Assembly (NCBI GenBank): GCA_963707695.1
Contig: CAVPQY010000004.1
Location: 930,001 to 994,000, forward strand
Reading direction: 5' to 3'
Length of the DNA: 64,000 bases
DNA from: JAOPZW01 sp963707695
GTDB lineage: Bacteria > Actinomycetota > Thermoleophilia > Solirubrobacterales > Solirubrobacteraceae
The notes beneath the pieces are model-generated. The model saw nothing but the letters and a program-made list of their open reading frames with translations. It searched no databases and was not told the origin of the DNA. The position numbers were made by a program, and so were the translations under genes. Below, piece after piece: positions 57,317 through 64,000 of this stretch (within the stretch, counting starts at the first letter, position 1; each line of letters opens with the position of its first letter).

Positions 57317-58700
57317 CTAGGCGGGCCGCCAGGCGGCGACCCAGTCGATCTGGACGTGGCCGGCGGTCGAGTCGGCGATCGGCTTCCCGTCGAGGTTCGT
57401 CTCGGTCTGCAGCACCCAGTGCATCGACGTGGTGGGCAGACGGCTCGTCGTGACCCGCAGGGTCACGCCGTCGAGGATGAAGCGGACGTAGGCGGGCGTC
57501 CACTCGATGACCGCGGTGTGCCAGCCCTGGAAGGTCTCGCCCGAGCAGACCGCGTCCTGGTCGCCGGGCGACGTGCCCTCCTGGTGGTGGACGTAGCCGC
57601 AGATCCGGCCGTCGAGGTCGCCCTCGGGGAAGTCGATCTCGCCGTCGCCGGGCCACCGGCGGCTGTCCGGCCAGAGCAGCCAGGCGACCTTGTAGCCGGG
57701 GAGGAGGTCGCTGCGGAAGCGCACCGCGTAGCGCCCGTACGTCTGCCCGAAGTCGGCGTTGGCGTTCGGCAGCTTGGGCGTCGGCGCGCCGACGAGGTGG
57801 ACGCCGGCCTCGGTGCGCACCGCGTAGTCGAGCACCCCGCCCGAGACGCTCAGGACCTTCGACGGCATGTACGTGCCGCGCTTCGTCGTGTCGGTCCAGC
57901 CGTCGCGGTAGGCGCTCCACTTGCCCGACGCCGCGGCCGGGAACTGGCCGAGCGGCACGTCCCGCGTGAAGTCGTCGGTGAACGTCTGCTTCCACCCGGG
58001 GCGGTCGCCGACGGGCATCCGCACGTCGGCGGGCTCACGGGCGAACGACGGGCCGGCGGGCGCCGCCGCGGCGGGCGCGGCCGGCCCGGGCGCGGCGGCC
58101 GGCACGGCGACGGTGGGGGCCGGCGGCACGGTGACGCGCGCCGGGCGCGAGACGTGGCCGACGCGGTCGACCGCGGCCACGGCCCACGTCGTCCCGGCGT
58201 GGGCCCTGGTCACGAAGACCCGGGCGCGACGTCCGCGGGCCGCCGCGCGCACGAGCCGCCCGTGCCGGCCGCGGCGCAGGACGCGGTAGCCCGCCACGCC
58301 GACGTCGTCGCGCGCCGCGGCCCAGCTCAGGCGGGCGGTCCCGCCGGCCTGAGCAGACCGCGCGCACCGAGCCGGGGCGACCCGGGCGCCGGGTGTCGAG
58401 CCGGACGCGCAGCCGGGCCCGGCGCCGGGCCGAGGCGTGGCGGACGCGGAACGTGATGCGGCCGCGGTGGATGCGGTGGCGGACCTTGCCCGCGCGGACC
58501 GCGTGGCGGTGGCGCCCGAGGCGCAGGACGGCGCCCACCGTGCGGTGGCGCTGCCCGCGCAGGGCGCGCAGGGAGAAGGTGCAGGACGACGCGGCGCAGG
58601 CCGACGGGCGCAGGGTCAGGGTGCGCGCCGAGGCAGGATCGCCGTGGAGGGCGAGGCCGGTGCAGGCCACGGCGCAGGCGGTCGCGAGGGCTCGTCGCAT
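57317..58700 (-). CDS. Secreted GH16-family glycoside hydrolase with FnIII-like domain (one frameshift)
   Basis: The joined frame gives about 460 residues. A signal peptide (MRRALATACAVACTGLALHG...) precedes a basic beta-rich region, a fibronectin III-like repeat (GGTARLSWAAARDDVGVAGYRVLR ... TWAVAAVDRVGHVSRPA), an Ala/Pro linker and a C-terminal GH16 jelly-roll (about the last 240 residues). The GH16 active site is DGEIDFPEGD, matching the ExDxxE pattern. Such enzymes cleave beta-1,3/1,4-glucans, agar or similar polymers. A shift near 58345, just before the FnIII part, breaks the frame. GAGAGGGG precedes the ATG. Convergent with the CoA-transferase. Confidence 0.84.
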
Positions 58701-58912
58701 GGCGCCCCTCTCGGCACCTGCGGCGCCGGCCTTGAGCGCCCTGGACGCTCGCTGCGGCGCGCGCCGGCGACCCCGCCAGGGGGGCGTCCGGCGGGCGGCG
58801 GCGAGGCACGACGAGCGGCGCGCGGCGGGCGCCCGGCGGCGGGTCGGGCCGTCCGCCGCGGCGGTGCCGGATCTGCACGATCTCGCCCACGGGCGTCCAG
58901 AGCGCCACGTGG

Positions 58913-58918
58913 TACGGT
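58913..58918 (+). promoter_or_regulatory. -10 box (TACGGT) for the SRPBCC-ArsR operon
   Basis: TACGGT ends 9 bases before the ATG at 58928 with no Shine-Dalgarno sequence. The 227-base gap 58701-58927 otherwise shows no gene or clear operator, although an ArsR-family regulator encoded downstream might bind here. Confidence 0.45.
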
Positions 58919-58927
58919 CCTGCAACC

Positions 58928-59338
58928 ATGACGTTGCAAGAAGAGCACGGGGCCGTCCACCGGGAGCGCGTGCTGGCCGCGGACCGCGAGACGGCCTGGG
59001 CGCAGCTGGCCGACCCGGAGGCCCTCGCGGGCTGGCTGGCGGACGAGGTCGACCTCGACGAGGTCGCGCCCGGCGCGGAGGGGGTGCTGCGCTGGGACGA
59101 CGGCGCGGTCCGCCTCGTCGCCGTCGAGGAGGTCGCCGAGGGCCGCCGCGTCGCCATGCGGTGGGAGGACCCGGAGCGACTGGACCCCGACACGCTCGTG
59201 GAGCTCACCCTCGACGACCACCCCGACGGCGCCGTCCTGCGGGTCGTCGAGATGCCGCTCGTCGCGTTGCGCGCCGTCGCGGTCGCGCTCGGGCCCGCTG
59301 CGACCGGGCGCTCCGGACCGGTGGCGCTCGCCGCATGA
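58928..59338 (+). CDS. SRPBCC-fold (AHSA1-like) protein
   Basis: A 136-residue protein of the START/Bet v 1-like superfamily: VHRERVLAADRETAWAQLADPEALAGWLADEVDLDEV, then GVLRWDDGAVRLVAVEEVAEGRRVAMRW and VLRVVEMPL. Such proteins bind hydrophobic ligands in a deep pocket. The stop overlaps the start of an ArsR-type regulator (ATGA), a pairing seen widely in actinobacteria where the two are co-regulated. Ligand unknown. Confidence 0.85.
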   Translation: MTLQEEHGAVHRERVLAADRETAWAQLADPEALAGWLADEVDLDEVAPGAEGVLRWDDGAVRLVAVEEVAEGRRVAMRWEDPERLDPDTLVELTLDDHPDGAVLRVVEMPLVALRAVAVALGPAATGRSGPVALAA

Positions 59339-59679
59339 GCATCTCCGGCGCCGCGACGGAGGACGCCGCCGCCGGCGCGGTCTTCGCCGCGCTGGCCGAC
59401 CCGACGCGCCGGCGCATCGTGCGCGCGCTGGCCGACGGCGACACCGTCACCGCGTCGTCGCTCGCCGCCGGCCTGCCGGTGACGCGCCAGGCCGTGGCCA
59501 AGCACCTCGCGGCGCTGCGCGCCGCCGGGCTGGCGGTCGCCGAGCCCGCCGGGCGGGAGACGCGCTACCGCCTCACCCCGGCGCCCTTCACCGACGCCGT
59601 CCGCTGGATGGCGAGCACGGGCGCGCGCTGGGACGACCGCCTGGCGCGGCTGGACCGCCGGCTCGAGACCGGCGCCTAG
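59335..59679 (+). CDS. ArsR-family helix-turn-helix transcriptional regulator
   Basis: A 114-residue winged helix protein: AVFAALADPTRRRIVRALADGDTVTASSLAAGLPVTRQAVAKHLAALRAAGLA is the classical ArsR recognition region, with QAVAKHLAAL as the DNA-reading helix. The Cys metal-site of ArsR/SmtB is absent, so it is not a metal sensor of that kind. It probably controls its own operon with the SRPBCC protein, whose ligand might be the signal. Confidence 0.9.
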   Translation: MSISGAATEDAAAGAVFAALADPTRRRIVRALADGDTVTASSLAAGLPVTRQAVAKHLAALRAAGLAVAEPAGRETRYRLTPAPFTDAVRWMASTGARWDDRLARLDRRLETGA

Positions 59680-59692
59680 GCGCCGCCGGCGC

Positions 59693-60859
59693 CTAGGCCG
59701 GCGGCAGCACCCGGCGTCCCGGGCGCAGCGCCGCCTTGCTCGCCGTCACCACGAGCCGCCCGGCGAGCACCGCGGGCGACGGGCGCAGGTGCACGACGCC
59801 GTCCGCCGCGGTGGTGGCGGTGACCCCGCCGACGCTCACGGTCGCGCCCTGCACCGGATGGCCGCGCCCCCGCAGGCGCAGCGTCACGCGTGCGGCGACC
59901 TCGCCCGCGGCGGTGCGGAAGGCCAGGACGTGGAGCTTCGCCGCCGCCCACGGCACGAACGAGACGATCTCGCTGTGGCCGCTCCCGTACGTCGGGGGCC
60001 CGGAGCCGAAGGGCGACAGCAGCCAGTGCAGGAGGCCGTCGCCGGACGGGACGAGGTCCAGGCCCTCGGACTCGGCGACGACCGGCAGCTGGACCTCGAG
60101 CCTGGCCGAGCCGGTGCCGTCGACGTCGATCGACCAGGCCTGCAGGGGCCCGTTCCCGGCGGCCTGGCCGCTGAGCAGCAGCCGCCGGCCGCGGAAGGTC
60201 GCTCCCGTCACCCCGGAGGGCGGGACGGCGCCCACCAGGCGGCGCACAGGGCGGATCGCGGTCGTCGCATCGACCGCCGCGAGCACGTCCGCGACGCGGT
60301 AGGCGAGCAGGTCGTCGCCGGCCGAGGTCCAGACGAGCCGCCCGTCGGGCGAGACCTCGGCCCACATCGCCTTCGGGATGTCGGCCGGGTCGAGGCGGAC
60401 GAGGCCCCGCCACTGCAGGGTCGCCGGGTCGAGCAGGCCGAAGGCGCCGCGGCCGCACGTGTTGCCGCCGTTCGGGCCTCCGGGCGTGTAGCACTCGAGC
60501 GGCAGCAGCAGGCGGCCGCCGAGGGCCGGCAGCCAGGACGGGTCGCCGATGTGGTTGAAGCCCGCGGCCGCGACGGCCGGCGGCAGGACGTCGCCGATGC
60601 GCGCCTGCTGGACCAGCGCCGCGTCCGTCCGGGTCACGCCGACGAAGACGCCGACGAAGAAGCGCGGCCCCAGGCCGCCTGCCGCCGGCTGGTGGGTCAG
60701 ACCCTGGAACCACTCGAGCGGCACGCTGCGCTCGTTCGACAGCACCCAGCGCGGCGCCGGAGCGGCGGAGGACGTCGCCGGCAGGGCGGCGGCGAGCAGC
60801 GTCGCGAGGATCGCGAGCGCCGCGACACGCCGGGGACGCGGGACGGAACGGGTCGGCAT
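59693..60859 (-). CDS. Secreted protein, beta-propeller-like with C-terminal Ig-like domain
   Basis: A 388-residue secreted protein. A signal peptide (about 1-32, ending SSAA) is followed by repeated beta-strand blocks (FNHIGDPSWLPALGGRLLLPLE, GLLDPATLQWRG, MWAEVSPDGRLVWTSAGDDLLAYRV, GATFRGRRLLLSG) that suggest a propeller, and a short C-terminal domain (RGHPVQGATVSVGGVTATTAADGVVHL) like a carboxypeptidase-regulatory or Ig-like fold. The ATG lies 6 bases after a TAGGGT box. Family not identified. Confidence 0.7.
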   Translation of the reverse strand: MPTRSVPRPRRVAALAILATLLAAALPATSSAAPAPRWVLSNERSVPLEWFQGLTHQPAAGGLGPRFFVGVFVGVTRTDAALVQQARIGDVLPPAVAAAGFNHIGDPSWLPALGGRLLLPLECYTPGGPNGGNTCGRGAFGLLDPATLQWRGLVRLDPADIPKAMWAEVSPDGRLVWTSAGDDLLAYRVADVLAAVDATTAIRPVRRLVGAVPPSGVTGATFRGRRLLLSGQAAGNGPLQAWSIDVDGTGSARLEVQLPVVAESEGLDLVPSGDGLLHWLLSPFGSGPPTYGSGHSEIVSFVPWAAAKLHVLAFRTAAGEVAARVTLRLRGRGHPVQGATVSVGGVTATTAADGVVHLRPSPAVLAGRLVVTASKAALRPGRRVLPPA

Positions 60860-60865
60860 CGGCCG

Positions 60866-60871
60866 ACCCTA
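60866..60871 (-). promoter_or_regulatory. -10 box (TAGGGT) for the secreted propeller-like gene
   Basis: TAGGGT on the minus strand ends 6 bases before the ATG at 60859. It matches the TAnnnT-6-start geometry of glmS and the two glycosidase paralogs. Confidence 0.5.
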
Positions 60872-60923
60872 CCCGGGCGGCGCGCCGGCGCGCCGGTCGT
60901 TGCGTGGACGGCCGGGGGGACCG

Positions 60924-61889
60924 CTAGCCGGCGGCGGCCGTCATGGCCTGCCGGATCGTCTTCGGGAGCATGAAGCGGACGTCCTCCTGGACGACCTGGA
61001 ACTCCTCGACGACCTCGGTGCCGCGGGCGCGGAAGAAGTCGACCAGGCCCTGCACGAGCTCCTCGGGGGCGCTGGCGCCCGACGTGATGCCGACGACGCG
61101 CTTGCCCTCGAGCCACGTCTCCTCGATCTGGCCCTCGTTGTCGATGAGGTAGGAGTCGGCGCCGTGCTCGCGGGCGACCTCGACGAGCCGGTTGGAGTTC
61201 GACGAGTTGCGCGACCCGATGACCAGGACGAGGTCGCAGTGCGGCGCCATCTGCTTGACCGCCGCCTGGCGGTTCGTCGTGGCGTAGCAGATGTCGTCGG
61301 TGCGCGGCCCGGTGATCGCCGGGAAGCGCTCGCGCAGCCGGGCGATGACCGCGCGCGTCTCGTCGACGGAGAGCGTCGTCTGCGAGATGTACGCGAGCTT
61401 GTCGGGGTCCTCGACCTCGAGCGCGTCGACGTCCTCGACCGTCTCGACGAGCACGATGTGGTCGGGCGCCTCCCCCATCGTGCCCTCGACCTCCTCGTGG
61501 CCGGCGTGGCCGATGAGCACGATCGTGTAGCCGTCGCCGGCGAACTTCACGGCCTCCCGGTGGACCTTGGTCACCAGCGGGCAGGTCGCGTCGATGGTCC
61601 GCAGCGCGCGCTGCTCGGCCTCCGCGTGGACGGCCGGGGACACGCCGTGGGCGGAGAACACCGTGATCGCGCCCTCGGGGATCTCGTCCGCGAGCTCCTC
61701 GACGAAGACGGCGCCGCGCTCGCGCAGCTGCTCCACGACGTGCTTGTTGTGGACGATCTCCTTGCGCACGTACACGGGAGCCCCGTAGAGCTCGAGCGCG
61801 CGCTCCACCGTCTGCACCGCGCGGTCGACGCCGGCGCAGTAGCCGCGGGGCGCGGCGAGCAGGAGCTTCTCGGGAGCGGGGACGGCCAT
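60924..61889 (-). CDS. ispH: 4-hydroxy-3-methylbut-2-enyl diphosphate reductase
   Basis: IspH makes IPP and DMAPP in the last step of the MEP isoprenoid pathway, upstream of the undecaprenyl carrier used by the polysaccharide and peptidoglycan genes here. The 321-residue protein has the three iron-sulfur cysteines Cys18 (PRGYCAGV), Cys103 (DATCPLV) and Cys201 (DDICYATTNRQ). Other conserved parts are HNKHVVEQL, FSAHGVSP and GSRNSSNSNRL. Of two ATGs, the second (61889) is chosen, because the first lies inside the TACCAT box. Confidence 0.97.
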   Translation of the reverse strand: MAVPAPEKLLLAAPRGYCAGVDRAVQTVERALELYGAPVYVRKEIVHNKHVVEQLRERGAVFVEELADEIPEGAITVFSAHGVSPAVHAEAEQRALRTIDATCPLVTKVHREAVKFAGDGYTIVLIGHAGHEEVEGTMGEAPDHIVLVETVEDVDALEVEDPDKLAYISQTTLSVDETRAVIARLRERFPAITGPRTDDICYATTNRQAAVKQMAPHCDLVLVIGSRNSSNSNRLVEVAREHGADSYLIDNEGQIEETWLEGKRVVGITSGASAPEELVQGLVDFFRARGTEVVEEFQVVQEDVRFMLPKTIRQAMTAAAG

Positions 61890-61896
61890 GGTGCCC

Positions 61897-61902
61897 ATGG
61901 TA
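61897..61902 (-). promoter_or_regulatory. -10 box (TACCAT) for ispH
   Basis: TACCAT on the minus strand ends 7 bases before the ispH ATG at 61889 and overlaps an earlier in-frame ATG, which therefore cannot be the start if this promoter is used. Confidence 0.5.
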
Positions 61903-61934
61903 CGAGGCCCGGGCGGCCGTGGATGCCCCGATCG

Positions 61935-62918
61935 CTAGGAGCTGCGCAGCTCCTGCACCAGGCGCAGCACCGCCTCCCCCACCGCGTCCAGGGATCGAGG
62001 CGAGGTCTTGTCGACCGTGTCCTGCAGCGTGTGCATGAACCGGTAGGGCCAGTCGATGAGGTCGATCGCCGGGACGCCCGCGTCCAGGAACGGCGAGTGG
62101 TCGTCGAAGATCCGCGCGCCCGTGCCCGCCGGGAAGACCGCACCGACGCCCACCGCCCGGGCCGCGGCGCGCAGCCGGGACCAGAGCCGGCGGTCGGAGC
62201 TGCCCTCGCGCACCAGGCGCAGGTCGCGGTCGCCGACGTAGTCGAGCAGGATGAGCTGGCGCACCTCGCCGGCGTGGGCCCGCGCGTAGGCACGCGACCC
62301 GCGCAGGCCCCGCCGCAGGAAGTCGCGGTCGCCGGGCGCCTCCTCGCCGTCGAAGAGCACGAAGCGCACCTCGCGGGCGTTCGCCGGGCGCGGCGCGTGC
62401 CGCAGCGCCCGCGCGAGCTCGAGGACGACGGCGGTGCCCGCGGCGCCGTCGTTGGCTCCCGGCATGCCCGCGGGGGTGTCGACCGTGTCGAAGTGGGCGG
62501 CCACGACGACGGCCGGGCGCCGCCCCGGCAGCGTCCCCACGACGTTGCGCAGCGGATGGGCCCGGTCGGGGCCCGGCACGGCCTCGTAGCGGCCCCGGGG
62601 CAGGCGCCGGCGCGCGAAGGCGGCGGTGCGCCGCGCGGCCGCCGAGCCCGCCGGCCGCGGACCGATCCGCTCGACCTGCACCCGCTCGAGCGCGAACGCC
62701 CGGGCGGCGTCGAAGCGGTCGCCCGTCGGCCGGGGGGCGGGCCGCGCCGGGCCTGGCGCGGGTCGCGCCTCGCGGTCGGCGCCGCCCCCGCCGCCGCCGA
62801 TGATCGGGAAGCCATGGACGGCGGCCAGGACGATCCCGGCCCCGAGCACCACCTGCACCACGAGCACGACCACCAGGAGCCGCACGGGCGGTCCGACGCC
62901 TCGGCCCCCGCCGGCCAT
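61935..62918 (-). CDS. M28-family zinc aminopeptidase, membrane-anchored or secreted
   Basis: A 327-residue peptidase with one N-terminal helix (about 13-34), a Gly/Pro-rich linker and an M28 domain. Zinc ligands and catalytic residues are visible in order: AAHFDTVD (His), GANDGAAGTA (Asp), FDGEEAPGD (Glu pair), LLDYVGD (Asp) and YRFMHTLQDT (His). It probably releases N-terminal residues from peptides outside the membrane. The ATG lies 4 bases after the acyl-CoA dehydrogenase stop, so the two are likely co-transcribed, an unexpected pairing. Confidence 0.9.
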   Translation of the reverse strand: MAGGGRGVGPPVRLLVVVLVVQVVLGAGIVLAAVHGFPIIGGGGGGADREARPAPGPARPAPRPTGDRFDAARAFALERVQVERIGPRPAGSAAARRTAAFARRRLPRGRYEAVPGPDRAHPLRNVVGTLPGRRPAVVVAAHFDTVDTPAGMPGANDGAAGTAVVLELARALRHAPRPANAREVRFVLFDGEEAPGDRDFLRRGLRGSRAYARAHAGEVRQLILLDYVGDRDLRLVREGSSDRRLWSRLRAAARAVGVGAVFPAGTGARIFDDHSPFLDAGVPAIDLIDWPYRFMHTLQDTVDKTSPRSLDAVGEAVLRLVQELRSS

Positions 62919-62922
62919 CGCG

Positions 62923-64000
62923 TCAGTCGTTCGCGGTGACCGCGTCGAGCACCGCCGCGAACTTCCGCCGCGCCGCCTCGCGCCGCGTCGGGACGTGCTC
63001 GGTGGGCACCCCGCCGCCCGGCGGCTCGTAGCCGCGCAGGATCTGGCGCGCGACCGACTGGCGGTGGACCTCGTCGGGGCCGTCGTAGAGCCGCGCCGCG
63101 CGGGCGTAGCGGTACATGGCCTCCAGGGGCAGGTCGGTCGAGTAGCCCAGCGAGCCGTGGACCTGGAGCGCGCGGTCGATCACGTCGTGGAGCACCTGCG
63201 CGCCGACGACCTTGATGAGCGAGATCTCCTGGCGCGCGCTCATGACGCCCTGCGTGTCCATCTTCCACGCGGCGTGCAGCGTCATCAGGCGGGCGGCCTG
63301 CATCTGCGCGGCGGAGTCGGCGATCCAGTTCTGGACCGTCTCGTGGCGCCCCAGGACCGACCCGTGGGCCTCGCGGTAGGTCGCGCGCTCGCAGAGCATG
63401 TCGAAGGCCCGCTGCGCGACGCCCAGCCACCGCATGCAGTGGTGGATGCGGCCCGGGTACAGCCGCTGCTGGGCGATGAGGAAGCCGGCGCCCTCGGCGC
63501 CGAGGCGGTCGGCGGCCGGGACCCGCACGCCCTCGTAGAGGACCTCCGCGTGGCCGCCCAGCTTGCCGAAGGACTCCTGCGGGTGCTCCATCGTCGGGAC
63601 GTCCCGGAGGATCGTCACGCCCGGCGCGTCGGCGGGCACGAGGAACATCGTCGCCCGCTGGTGGGGGCGCGCGTCGGGGTCGGTGACCGCCATGACGATG
63701 AGGAAGTCGGCGATCGAGGCGTTGGAGGAGAACCACTTGCGCCCGGTGAGGACGTAGTCGTCCGGGTGGGCGGGATCGCGGACGGCGCGGGTCTTCAGGA
63801 GCGTCGGGTCCGACCCCGCGCTGTCGGGCTCGGTCATCGAGAAGGCGGACTTCAGGTCGCCCTGCAGCAGCGGGTGCAGGTAGCGCTCCTTCTGCTCCTC
63901 CGTCCCGGCCAGCGCGAGGATCTCGCTGTTGCCGGAGTCGGGCGCCTGGTTGCCGAACGCGTTGGGCGCGAAGGGCGAGGTCCCCAGGACCTCGTGCATG
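62923..64000 (-). CDS. Acyl-CoA dehydrogenase, 5' end outside window
   Basis: The C-terminal ~359 residues of a FAD-dependent acyl-CoA dehydrogenase. FSMTEPDSAGSDPTLLKT and RKWFSSNAS are the flavin and substrate-binding loops of the middle domain; the C-terminal helical domain holds ALQVHGSLGYSTDLPLEAMYRYARAARLYDGPDEVHRQSVARQIL. The visible Met at 63999 is probably internal. The long-chain/ACAD10-11-like length fits, but chain-length specificity is not readable. A CaiB-type CoA-transferase encoded 6 kb away could act in related acid catabolism. Confidence 0.93.
   Translation of the reverse strand, partial: MHEVLGTSPFAPNAFGNQAPDSGNSEILALAGTEEQKERYLHPLLQGDLKSAFSMTEPDSAGSDPTLLKTRAVRDPAHPDDYVLTGRKWFSSNASIADFLIVMAVTDPDARPHQRATMFLVPADAPGVTILRDVPTMEHPQESFGKLGGHAEVLYEGVRVPAADRLGAEGAGFLIAQQRLYPGRIHHCMRWLGVAQRAFDMLCERATYREAHGSVLGRHETVQNWIADSAAQMQAARLMTLHAAWKMDTQGVMSARQEISLIKVVGAQVLHDVIDRALQVHGSLGYSTDLPLEAMYRYARAARLYDGPDEVHRQSVARQILRGYEPPGGGVPTEHVPTRREAARRKFAAVLDAVTAND

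Overview
The window is very GC-rich, has codon positions and gene families typical of Actinobacteria (GuaB3-type IMP dehydrogenase, CysO/CysM/Mec cysteine pathway, TAnnnT -10 boxes placed directly before start codons), and fits best with a Thermoleophilia/Solirubrobacterales-like organism; the assignment is inference from gene content, not from a marker search. No tRNA, rRNA, CRISPR array, insertion sequence or phage gene was seen. About 66 protein genes cover almost all of it, and no gene-free stretch exceeds 300 bases.

Layout. 1-3.9 kb (minus): rplM-rpsI-glmM-glmS, translation plus amino-sugar synthesis, with an S9 protein carrying a long acidic N-terminal extension. 4-24.8 kb: an exopolysaccharide locus on both strands with a phosphoglycosyl (hexose-1-P) transferase, four GT4 glycosyltransferases, an exostosin-like transferase, methyltransferase, Wzx-type flippase, Wzy/ligase-type polymerase, a Wzz-plus-BY-kinase chain-length protein, a sugar-nucleotide-type epimerase/reductase, and five modules of secreted or anchored clan-A glycosidases resembling PslG-type EPS hydrolases. 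25-31.7 kb (minus): guaA, guaB3, a PfkB-family kinase, D,D-carboxypeptidase, LysM protein, pyrF, then HU. 32-36 kb: a small membrane protein with LtrA, then murI-rph-rdgB on the minus strand. 36-41 kb: a pilin-like protein, a GT4 enzyme followed by two zinc-ribbon proteins, and a divergent HDAC-like/nadB pair. 41-45 kb: a run of poorly known proteins (a Cys/His protein, a zinc-ribbon protein, DUF1802, DUF1152, a peptidase-MA-like protein). 45-48.9 kb (minus): a sulfur-carrier cysteine pathway, with a rhodanese-ThiF enzyme to charge CysO, CysO itself, CysM and the JAMM protease Mec, with tatA inserted. 48.9-54 kb: a NarL-type two-component system, a Sco1 protein, and a three-gene membrane/cupredoxin-like set. 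54-64 kb: thioredoxin-like protein, metallophosphoesterase, CoA-transferase, GH16 enzyme, SRPBCC-ArsR pair, secreted proteins, ispH, an M28 peptidase and an acyl-CoA dehydrogenase cut by the window end.

Two window-wide patterns matter. First, more than fifteen genes have a TAnnnT hexamer ending 6-10 bases before the start codon, with no Shine-Dalgarno sequence between, which predicts leaderless messages; at three places two such boxes facing opposite ways overlap, so one symmetric element may drive both directions. Second, many genes, including essential ones such as guaA and pyrF, carry single-base frameshifts that in most cases are repaired by removing one base. This points to consensus errors in the assembly rather than real gene loss, and it affects how broken genes here should be read.
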